In this document: piece by piece, positions 34,802 through 41,546 of the stretch
Layout of the letters: every line of letters begins with the position of its first letter
How positions within the stretch are numbered: position 1 is the first letter of the stretch
NCBI GenBank assembly: GCA_025370075.1
Contig: CP073016.1
Coordinates: 992,001 to 1,056,000, forward strand
Length of the DNA: 64,000 nucleotides
Source: Chryseotalea sp. WA131a
Lineage (GTDB): Bacteria > Bacteroidota > Bacteroidia > Cytophagales > Cyclobacteriaceae
Direction of reading: 5' to 3'
The notes under the pieces: model-generated
Told to the model about the DNA's origin: nothing
Seen by the model: the letters and a program-made list of their open reading frames with translations, nothing else
Databases searched by the model: none
Made by a program: the position numbers and the translations under genes

Positions 34802-35482
34802 TTATCTCTTTACCAATTCATCAGATTCAATTGCGCCATCCACTACTTTTACTACACGCTTGCCACGCTTGGCATTTTCTTCGGAGTGGGTTACCTGTAT
34901 AATGGTGATGCCCTCATCGTTTAGTTTCTCAAAAATGTCCATGATCTGCTTGCCTTGGTCGGAATGCAGATTGCCCGTGGGCTCATCGGCTAATAACAAT
35001 TTCGGTTCACCAACTATTGCTCGGGCAATTCCCACCAATTGCTGCTGCCCGCCCGAGAGTTGTTCGGGAAACAAATCTTTCTTCGCTACCATGTTAAACC
35101 GGTCCAGCATTTCGGCCACCATGCTTTTGCGTTGGCTTCCGCTTACTCCCTTATACAGCAAAGGCGTTTCTATGTTTTCGTAAACCGTTAATTCATCGAT
35201 TAAATGATAGGCTTGAAAAATGAAGCCGATGTAATTCTTGTGCATCTCACTCTTCTGCTTTTCGCGCATTTTGTGCACGGGCTCGTCAAAAAAATAATAC
35301 TCTCCAACAGAGGGTTCATCTAACATACCAATGATGTTCATCAACGATGATTTGCCCGCACCGCTAGGACCCATAATGGTTACAAACTCCCCTTGTTGCA
35401 CCTCAAGATCAACACCTTTTAAAATAAAAGTGCGCTGAAAACGGGAATCAATGTATTTGTCGATCTTTTGAAGTTTAAGCAT
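34802..35482 (-). CDS. MacB/LolD-type ABC transporter ATP-binding protein
   Basis: About 226 residues. I use ATG 35482 (MLKLQKIDKY); the frame extends 14 codons further to 35524 without looking conserved. Walker A is MGPSGAGKSSL, the signature is LSGGQQQLVGIARAI, Walker B is LLLADEPTGNLHS, and the H-loop is TIIQVTHSEE. The sequence is of the MacB/LolD subfamily, which powers FtsX-like permeases. No permease or membrane-fusion protein gene is adjacent; the next gene downstream is tolC, so the remaining parts must be elsewhere. Confidence 0.88.
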   Translation of the reverse strand: MLKLQKIDKYIDSRFQRTFILKGVDLEVQQGEFVTIMGPSGAGKSSLMNIIGMLDEPSVGEYYFFDEPVHKMREKQKSEMHKNYIGFIFQAYHLIDELTVYENIETPLLYKGVSGSQRKSMVAEMLDRFNMVAKKDLFPEQLSGGQQQLVGIARAIVGEPKLLLADEPTGNLHSDQGKQIMDIFEKLNDEGITIIQVTHSEENAKRGKRVVKVVDGAIESDELVKR

Positions 35483-35615
35483 AGTGTTGGTTAACCGAGG
35501 AGATAATGGCGAATAATATGCCAACCTCGATTATCTGCAAAAGACGCTAAATTTGGTTGTTTTGTTGCTTAGAAATCGTTCGCTTGTGAAAAAAGGTGTC
35601 CGAAAGCGGATATGT

Positions 35616-36497
35616 TCAATACGAATAATTGTCATTCCATGGGCGCCAGTCTCTCCAAGATTCTTCTATTTTAATCCACTTTAAGCCAGGTCGGATCGTT
35701 CCGGTTCTGATAACCGATGTTGAATCTATTTTAGGACCTAAAGAATTTGCGATTAGAAACCGATAAGGTCCAAATTTCTTATTTAATAGTTCGATTGAAG
35801 TGCCTCTTGACAAATCTAATTTTGCACTGTTCTTTTTAAAAGCATTAAGAATTTGACGAAATTCTTTTGGCTTTATATTCAAATAGCGCAACGGCTGTAT
35901 TGAATCGATACCATTAGGCGAAAACCGAAATGTAAACATCCATCTATTGGCAAACCTCTGGTTTTCCGCAATCAATGAGGCATCATCTAAAATCTTGTAA
36001 TCCTTAAGCTTTTCAAGCGATAAAAAAAAAGGATCAACCCAATTTACCTCGTCATTAAATTTTTCGACTTGGTAGTGCTTTAATGTTATTTCGAAGCAAT
36101 CACACCAATTCACATAGTTGAGTGAAACCATTCTTTTTGTGAGTGATTGCGCGAATTTATTAATCAACATCACCTCTTTTTCGTTCGAAACAAAATATTG
36201 ATTGATTCCATTCTCCTCAAATTCCTTCTGCTGAGAAAGGAATAAAGGCTCTCTGATCAAAAAGATCCAAATAATGTAGCCAAAAGCTACGACTAAGATT
36301 AGTGCTATAAAAATCCTAAACCCTAGCGTTTCTTTTAGCTGCTTATATCGAGAAATTTTCTCATTAGTATTCCAATAATTCTCTACGTCATCTTGCAGAG
36401 CTCGATTGGTTTCAAAATGTTCTTTGTATTTCTTAAAGGCCTTCTTGGGTTTACGAGTATAATCCTCCTTCCGCATACCAAACCCCATATATCCCAT
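35616..36497 (-). CDS. Hypothetical single-pass membrane protein
   Basis: A 293-residue protein I do not recognise. Residues 1-60 are strongly basic and cytoplasmic in character. A transmembrane helix follows (IFIALILVVAFGYIIWIFLI, about 62-81). The remaining 200 residues are a mixed alpha/beta soluble domain rich in Lys, Phe and Asn with a WCDCF pair of cysteines. It starts 18 bp after the OmpA-like gene upstream on the same strand, so the two are probably in one operon. No catalytic motif is visible. Confidence 0.6.
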   Translation of the reverse strand: MGYMGFGMRKEDYTRKPKKAFKKYKEHFETNRALQDDVENYWNTNEKISRYKQLKETLGFRIFIALILVVAFGYIIWIFLIREPLFLSQQKEFEENGINQYFVSNEKEVMLINKFAQSLTKRMVSLNYVNWCDCFEITLKHYQVEKFNDEVNWVDPFFLSLEKLKDYKILDDASLIAENQRFANRWMFTFRFSPNGIDSIQPLRYLNIKPKEFRQILNAFKKNSAKLDLSRGTSIELLNKKFGPYRFLIANSLGPKIDSTSVIRTGTIRPGLKWIKIEESWRDWRPWNDNYSY

Positions 36498-36515
36498 AAA
36501 TCATCAATAAGATTG

Positions 36516-36929
36516 TTAAAACACTAACGGATGCAAAATCACATCCACTCTCCTATTCATCGACATGCCTCGGTAATTTTCGTTTGAATAAACGGGGTTT
36601 TCAAATGCCCAATCTTTTATATGGATGATGCGCTCGGGAATATCTTTTTGGATCAATGCATCAAACACCACTTGACTGCGCATTTTAGAGAGCCATTGGT
36701 TGTAGCGCTTCCCACCGACAGGATCGGTGTGGCTGATCAATTGGATTTCGTATTTATCTAATAAGTTTGGAATAGAATCGAGCCAGCGCGAAAGCGAAGT
36801 AGATTGTTCATCGTCCAAATAATAGCTGCCACCGCCAAAAAAAATGCTCATGCGAATTTCTTCTTGCTGAGCCACCATAGATCCAGAAGAAAACAGCGCT
36901 AAGATTAATATTAGGATGAGTCGTACCAC
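36516..36929 (-). CDS. Small OmpA-domain protein
   Basis: A 137-residue protein with a signal peptide (LILILILALFSSGSMVAQ) and a single OmpA C-terminal-like domain: IFFGGGSYYLDDEQ, IQLISHTDPVGGKRYNQWLSKMRSQ and the closing NRRVDVIL. These domains bind peptidoglycan diaminopimelate. The usual GHTDxxG is SHTDPVG and the Asn of the binding site is replaced in part, so affinity is uncertain. It is probably the first gene of a unit with the membrane protein downstream. Confidence 0.75.
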   Translation of the reverse strand: MVRLILILILALFSSGSMVAQQEEIRMSIFFGGGSYYLDDEQSTSLSRWLDSIPNLLDKYEIQLISHTDPVGGKRYNQWLSKMRSQVVFDALIQKDIPERIIHIKDWAFENPVYSNENYRGMSMNRRVDVILHPLVF

Positions 36930-37014
36930 GGTATTAGAGACAATAATTTGTCATCATATAAATAAAGGTAAACATGAATATTGAAAAATCCATTTTGGTC
37001 AACCCAAGGCTGAG

Positions 37015-37045
37015 TTGCTTTTGCTTCCTACGATTGCTTAATTTG
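37015..37045 (+). promoter_or_regulatory. Possible promoter of the lipoprotein gene
   Basis: TTG (37015-37017), 20 bp, then TTAATTTG (37038-37045), one mismatch from TAnnTTTG. It lies 14 bp upstream of ATG 37060. The match is modest. Confidence 0.3.
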
Positions 37046-37059
37046 TAACAAATTTACAA

Positions 37060-37485
37060 ATGCCTATGCGCCATTTTCGCCTCCTTTTGTGGATTCCTGT
37101 CTTAATGCTATCCTCATGCGGCAATAAAATTATTTACTACGGTCGGGAATATACACCCACTCAAAATGTGGACATTTTCTTTCGGGAAGGTGATGTAGCC
37201 GAGCCCAACGAAATTATGGGAAAGGTAACGTTGGAAATGTCAGCTAAAAAAAGCTCTGATAAAATACAACGTAAGTTGATGAATCGCGCCAAAAGCAAAG
37301 GTGCCGATGCCATTATTTTCGATAACATTAGTTTAACTACCACGGGCAGTACTTCTGGCACAGCAGGCGTAGGCACTGCCAAGCGTGGTTGGTTTTTCGG
37401 CATCTTTGGGTCGAAAACCAAATACGATAAAGGGCAACAAGTAAGCGGAACCTTGTTGAAATACAAAAAGAACATCGGCAAGTAA
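37060..37485 (+). CDS. Small putative lipoprotein
   Basis: A 141-residue protein (ATG 37060, or 37066 two codons on). The leader PVLMLSSC ends in a lipobox-type cysteine, so it is probably lipid-anchored. The mature domain has the pattern KIQRKLMNRAKSKGADAIIFDNI, similar to small alpha/beta stress-linked lipoproteins in which a GADAIV strand is typical. A Gly/Thr/Ser-rich linker (TTTGSTSGTAG) and a basic tail follow. Function is unknown. The YdeI-like gene starts 2 bp after its stop. Confidence 0.6.
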   Translation: MPMRHFRLLLWIPVLMLSSCGNKIIYYGREYTPTQNVDIFFREGDVAEPNEIMGKVTLEMSAKKSSDKIQRKLMNRAKSKGADAIIFDNISLTTTGSTSGTAGVGTAKRGWFFGIFGSKTKYDKGQQVSGTLLKYKKNIGK

Positions 37486-37487
37486 AC

Positions 37488-38108
37488 ATGCCATTAAAAA
37501 TCAAAAAGCAATTTCAAGAGGTTGAGCCCAAAAGCCGAAAAGAGTGGCGACAGTGGCTGCAAAAAAATAACACGCAATCAGAAAGCATTTGGGTAGTCAT
37601 TGCCAAAAAGGAAAGCGGACTGCCCAGCATAACCAACAATGATTTAGTCGAAGAAGCATTGTGCTTTGGCTGGATCGATAGCGTGCCCAATAAAATAGAC
37701 AATCAACGATTTAAAGTTTTGGTTTCGCCACGCAAACCCAAAAGCAATTGGTCGCAGATCAATAAAGGGCGAGCCGAGCGTATGATGAAAGAGGGCTGGA
37801 TGACAGCGGCCGGGCAGAAGATGATTGATCTGGCAAAAAAATCGGGAACGTGGAATGCTTTGAACAACATAAGCGAACTTCAATTACCTGCAGATTTAAA
37901 CCGTGCGTTCAGTAAAAACAAAAAGGCGAACGAATTTTTCAACGCCTTTCCTCCTTCTACCAAAAAGGGAATATTGGAATGGATCCTCAATGCAAAAACC
38001 GATGAGACGAGGAATAAGCGCATCACCGAAACAGTAAGCCTAGCATCCAAAAACATTCGTGCGAATCAGTATCGGCAACCGAAAAAGTCGACTGACAACT
38101 CCAAGTAA
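37488..38108 (+). CDS. YdeI/OmpD-associated family protein
   Basis: A 206-residue cytoplasmic protein with the conserved opening of the YdeI family: SRKEWRQWLQKNNTQSESIWVVIAKKES, then LVEEALCFGWIDSVPNKID and VSPRKPKSNWSQINKGRAERM (key positions only), and a helical tail. Family members have been linked to stress or peptide resistance, but no enzyme activity is established. It directly follows the lipoprotein gene with 2 bp between them, so they are one transcript. Confidence 0.88.
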   Translation: MPLKIKKQFQEVEPKSRKEWRQWLQKNNTQSESIWVVIAKKESGLPSITNNDLVEEALCFGWIDSVPNKIDNQRFKVLVSPRKPKSNWSQINKGRAERMMKEGWMTAAGQKMIDLAKKSGTWNALNNISELQLPADLNRAFSKNKKANEFFNAFPPSTKKGILEWILNAKTDETRNKRITETVSLASKNIRANQYRQPKKSTDNSK

Positions 38109-38138
38109 TCAGAGGATTGATTGCCAATTACTAACCTA

Positions 38139-38630
38139 CTAAAATGTCAACCAAGTAACGTGGGCTTGCTTGTTTTCTCCAAGGGCTACAATGATTAAGT
38201 TACCGTACTCACTATCCGCAAAGGCAGCATATTCTTCTTTGCCAATCAAATAATTAACAATGGCAGGCGTGGTATTCGAATGGCCACAAATCACTACCGT
38301 TCCTCCAGACCACCGAGCAAGTGTCTCATCAATCTCGGCCATCTTACTGCCATCATAATGATTGATGGATAGATTCTTGGATTTTGCCAACGGCTTTACG
38401 GTATCCTCTGTCCGCTTAAATGCGGTGGAGTAAATTGCGTTAATCTTGGTTTTGGAGAGCAATGTCACCAAACCGGCAGCCCGGTTTTTGCCAGCTTCTG
38501 AAAGTTCGGGGTTTTTGCCTCCATCGTTTTCTTTCTCAGCATGGCGAAGTAAGATAATTGTGGTTAGCTTTTCTTGAGAGAATCCAAGTTGAGCAAAAAA
38601 AATAGTTATGGTTAAAAATAAAATCTTCAT
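38139..38630 (-). CDS. Secreted histidine phosphatase (SixA/PGM-like)
   Basis: A 163-residue protein with a signal peptide (residues 1-18, cut after GFSQ). The phosphatase core has LLRHAEKEND with the phosphohistidine in the RHG-type motif (here RHA), the AIYSTAFKRTEDT strand, and the second catalytic His in VVICGHSNT. It is short, like SixA, and without the lid domains of phosphoglycerate mutases. The substrate is unknown. It starts where an RDD-like remnant ends. Confidence 0.85.
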   Translation of the reverse strand: MKILFLTITIFFAQLGFSQEKLTTIILLRHAEKENDGGKNPELSEAGKNRAAGLVTLLSKTKINAIYSTAFKRTEDTVKPLAKSKNLSINHYDGSKMAEIDETLARWSGGTVVICGHSNTTPAIVNYLIGKEEYAAFADSEYGNLIIVALGENKQAHVTWLTF

Positions 38631-38907
38631 TGCTTAGTTGTTTTGCTAAAGTAATCACTAATAACAACGCTCCCTGCATCAAATCATGGAAGGCTCTTCT
38701 CTTTGGATTGTTAAGCATCGTCACAATCTCAACGAGAAACCAAAAAAATCCGAGCCAACTTAAAAAACTTTCCACCCGGCTATCAGATGCAGGAGAACGA
38801 CCTAGTTTGATGATTTGAAAAGCAAGAACCAGTATTCCTAAGACCTCAAGAAATAATACCCGCGCAAAATCTACTCCAAAAGGTATCGTACTTTTTTTCC
38901 ATACTAC
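38631..38907 (-). pseudogene. C-terminal remnant of an RDD-like membrane protein
   Basis: Reading the minus strand from the TAA at 38910-38908, the frame stays open without any ATG through the whole gap. It encodes two hydrophobic helices (FARVLFLEVLGILVLAF; SFLSWLGFFWFLVEIVTML) and then NNPKRRAFHDLMQGALLLVI. The last block resembles the conserved end of RDD-family proteins (R..HD...G..VV). The first half of the domain and any start codon are missing, cut at the neighbouring NTF2-like gene, and the frame runs on into the phosphatase gene. Interpretation as a remnant is inference from this motif. Confidence 0.45.
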
Positions 38908-39398
38908 TTAAACTGCTGAGAAATCGAGTCAGGTATTTGGCAATTCTCTTTTCGTCTGGTATCAGCCAAATGAAAAATCTTCCATTGGCCATCGGTGTCT
39001 CTATACAATTGAAAAGCGTCTACCCCGCAATGGCTGAATTGGTTGCCCATGTAAAAAGCATAATCAGCCCACACCTGTGCAAAGTTGCCATCCACTTCAA
39101 TTTTCAAATTCCAGATAGGCTCATTGTAAGCTACCGGGTGCGGTGTGCCAATGGCCTTCATAAAATTTGCGATGCCAGCTTCGCGATTGATAGAGGGCGA
39201 GCCATCTTTCTTTTGCCCAATGGTGACCATGGTAACCTGATCGGCAAAGGCTGTCTTTAACAACGAACTATCGCCCTTTTTCATGGCGGTGAATAGGGTA
39301 TTAATCGTACTTTCTATATTTTTTTTATCCGTGGATGATTGGCCAAGGCAGGCAGTCGAAAAGATGACCGACAAAAATAGAGGGAGAAAATGTTTCAT
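38904..39398 (-). CDS. Secreted NTF2/SnoaL-like (DUF4440-type) protein
   Basis: A 164-residue protein with a signal peptide (cut near ACLGQ). The domain has the NTF2-like cone-fold pattern: an N-terminal helix (IESTINTLFTAMKKGDSSLLKTAF), strands around QVTMVTIGQ, then IWNLKIEVDGNFAQVWADYAFYMG and HCGVDAFQLYRDTDGQWKIFHLADTRR in their key positions. Related proteins are isomerases, hydrolases or plain ligand binders; no activity can be assigned. Confidence 0.75.
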   Translation of the reverse strand: MKHFLPLFLSVIFSTACLGQSSTDKKNIESTINTLFTAMKKGDSSLLKTAFADQVTMVTIGQKKDGSPSINREAGIANFMKAIGTPHPVAYNEPIWNLKIEVDGNFAQVWADYAFYMGNQFSHCGVDAFQLYRDTDGQWKIFHLADTRRKENCQIPDSISQQFK

Positions 39399-39499
39399 AT
39401 GGATGGTGTTTCATCAAAAATAAGAACATTAAGGAATTGTTTGACATTCCCCATGACCCAAAAAATCTCTACTTTTATCCTTTGTTACTAACCACGTAT

Positions 39500-40642
39500 A
39501 TGAAATACCTCGCCTTACTTGTCTTATTGGTTTGTTCTAGTTCTGTTTTTGGTCAAAATCAATTGGATAGTCTTAACAAAGCGTTGGATAATGCCAAAGG
39601 TGACCAACGGGTAAAAACATTAAACGAACTCTTCCGCGCAAATTTTAATTCCGAACCAGTGCAAGCCATTGGCTACGCACGCCAAGCACTCACGTTGGCC
39701 ACCGAAATTGATGACCGCAAAGGCATGGCAGCCGCCTACAATAATTTGGGCGTGGCCTACAAAAGCCAAGGTGCATTAGATAAAGCCCTGGAATACTATC
39801 TAAACTCACTAAAAATTTACGATAACCTAAAAAACAAAGATGGTGTTGCCACAACCAAGAGCAACATCGGAGCAATCTACTCACTTAAAAAAGATTACGG
39901 TCAGGCCATGAAGTATTTTGAGGAAGCCAACGAATCTTTTACTGAATTGGGCAATCCCGAAAAAATTGTTGGATCCTTGAACAACTTGGGCATTTTGCAC
40001 AGCGACCTCCAACTATATGAACAGTCTTTGAAGTATTTCTCACAGGCCTCGCAACTAAGCGAAAAAATGGGTAAGGTAAACTCAGATCCACTCAACAATA
40101 TTGGCAATTTGTATTTCCGCCAAGGTAACTACCAACGCGCAGCCGAGTACTATGAACGCGCAATGGTGATCGCCCGAAAAGAAAACAATCAAACCGCATT
40201 GCTCTATTCACTCGCCAATCTAGGCGAGTTGTATGCCAAAGCTGGGCAAACCACCAAAGCACAATCGTATTTAGATACTGCCGCAGTGCTGAGCGGGCGA
40301 TTGCAAGCCTATTTGTTTGAGCCTACCATTTTGAAAAGCCAGGCTTCCAACTTCGCCAAGCAAAATAAAATGAAAGAGGCTTATGAAACCATGCTGCGCT
40401 ACGACCAAGCTAAAGACAAAATATACGGTGAAGAAAGCACACGCAAAATAGCTCAAATGGAGATGGCCTTAAACCTTCACGAAAAAGAAAAAGAAATTGA
40501 ATCGCTGAAGGCTACCGATGACATCAAAAGTTTGCAGCTAAAGAACTCACGCATGTTTATTGTGGCCATCGTATTAAGTATCATTACCATCATTGGCTTG
40601 ATCAACTTCTTCTACACCAAAAGAAAAATTGCGAAGGCATGA
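39500..40642 (+). CDS. TPR sensor-type membrane protein without output domain
   Basis: A 380-residue protein from ATG 39500, which begins a clear signal peptide (LALLVLLVCSSSVFGQ); the frame reaches back to 39437. About six TPR units follow (AAAYNNLGVAYKSQGALDKAL, TTKSNIGAIYSLKKDYGQAM, SLNNLGILHSDLQLYEQSL), then a coiled coil (EKEKEIESLKATDDIKSL) and one transmembrane helix (MFIVAIVLSIITIIGLINFF), with only about ten residues after it. The layout equals the sensor half of TPR histidine kinases such as the one at 13138, but the kinase is missing. The next gene overlaps by 4 bp. Confidence 0.75.
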   Translation: MKYLALLVLLVCSSSVFGQNQLDSLNKALDNAKGDQRVKTLNELFRANFNSEPVQAIGYARQALTLATEIDDRKGMAAAYNNLGVAYKSQGALDKALEYYLNSLKIYDNLKNKDGVATTKSNIGAIYSLKKDYGQAMKYFEEANESFTELGNPEKIVGSLNNLGILHSDLQLYEQSLKYFSQASQLSEKMGKVNSDPLNNIGNLYFRQGNYQRAAEYYERAMVIARKENNQTALLYSLANLGELYAKAGQTTKAQSYLDTAAVLSGRLQAYLFEPTILKSQASNFAKQNKMKEAYETMLRYDQAKDKIYGEESTRKIAQMEMALNLHEKEKEIESLKATDDIKSLQLKNSRMFIVAIVLSIITIIGLINFFYTKRKIAKA

Positions 40643-41181
40643 TGCAGCGAACTGAAGCCATTGACCTACTACGCTCGATGACGAAAAGCGAAAGTCTGCT
40701 GCGCCATATGCGCAGTATTGAATTGGTGATGGAGGCCTATGCCGAAAAATTTAACCAAGACAAAAATAGTTGGGGCATTGCGGGCTTGCTGCATGATGCC
40801 GACTACGAGGCTTTCCCTGACAAACACCCGCACATCATTGTAGAAAAATTACGCGAAAAAGGCGAAATAGAAATTGCCTATGCCATCTCAGCACATTATA
40901 CCAAATGGAACGTCCCGTATAAAACACTGATGGACAAAGCGCTGTTAGCATGCGATGAACTGACCGGTTTTACCATTGCCTGCTGCCAAGTGCGGCCAGA
41001 CGGAATCAATTCGTTGGAAGTGAAATCGGTAGTTAAGAAACTGAAAGACAAAGGCTTTGCCGCCAAAGTAGAGCGCGATGAGGTATACAAAGGCATTGAA
41101 CTACTGGGTGTAGAGCTGAATAAACACATTGCATTTATTATTGATGTGTTGAAGAAAAATAAAGAAGAGTTGGGTATTTAG
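40639..41181 (+). CDS. HD-domain metal-dependent phosphohydrolase
   Basis: A 180-residue protein of the small HDIG-like group. It has LLRHMRSIELVMEAYA with the first His, AGLLHDADYEAFPDKHP carrying the HD pair near residue 53, ISAHY, and a C-terminal Asp in LLACDELTGF. HD proteins of this type act on nucleotides, cyclic dinucleotides or tRNA ends; the substrate here is not predictable. Its ATG lies within the stop region of the TPR sensor gene (ATGATG overlapping TGA), so translation is coupled to it. Confidence 0.82.
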   Translation: MMQRTEAIDLLRSMTKSESLLRHMRSIELVMEAYAEKFNQDKNSWGIAGLLHDADYEAFPDKHPHIIVEKLREKGEIEIAYAISAHYTKWNVPYKTLMDKALLACDELTGFTIACCQVRPDGINSLEVKSVVKKLKDKGFAAKVERDEVYKGIELLGVELNKHIAFIIDVLKKNKEELGI

Positions 41182-41184
41182 AGA

Positions 41185-41252
41185 TTAGGGGCTGGGTATT
41201 AGGTGTTTGGGTTCAATTCCTAAGTCCTAAGCCCCAATACCTAAGTCCCAGC
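41185..41252. repeat. Imperfect intergenic palindrome
   Basis: GCTGGGTATTAGGTGTTTGG on the left arm pairs imperfectly with CCCCAATACCTAAGTCCCAGC-like sequence on the right (about 75 percent over 20 bp), around TTCAATTCCTAAGTCCTAAG. It sits directly after the HD gene stop. No T-run follows. It belongs to the style of dispersed imperfect repeats seen elsewhere in the window, but its sequence differs from the GGATACTGGAT family. Confidence 0.55.
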
Positions 41253-41307
41253 ATCTATTGAGAATTAATCATTTCCACTTATATTTGAGCTTCTAAAAAC
41301 AGTGCAT

Positions 41308-41430
41308 ATGTTCAATCAAAATGTGGCCGATGGTGCCAACCTCTTCGTAATCATTTTAGCGGTTATTGTTGGCTTCGCAGCAGCGATGGGCTATGTGGAT
41401 TATTTGAGAACCAAGCAGAAGGGAGAGTAG
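41308..41430 (+). CDS. Possible 40-residue single-pass membrane protein
   Basis: An ATG-to-TAG frame of 40 codons. It encodes a short polar N-terminus, one hydrophobic helix (LFVIILAVIVGFAAAMGYV) and a basic tail (YLRTKQKGE). This obeys the positive-inside rule and is a better composed protein than expected by chance. Small accessory subunits of respiratory or transport complexes look like this, but I cannot match it to one. It lies alone between the HD gene and the AAA ATPase gene, which starts 117 bp downstream. Confidence 0.5.
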   Translation: MFNQNVADGANLFVIILAVIVGFAAAMGYVDYLRTKQKGE

Positions 41431-41546
41431 TCTTTTTTCTGCTTTCTTTTAGATTTTTAGGGCTTCTGCATCCCTTTTATTTGTTGTAAAATTCCTGTTC
41501 ATTTCTTGTTAGGCATTGATTACTTTGGCTAATCAAAACACCTACC

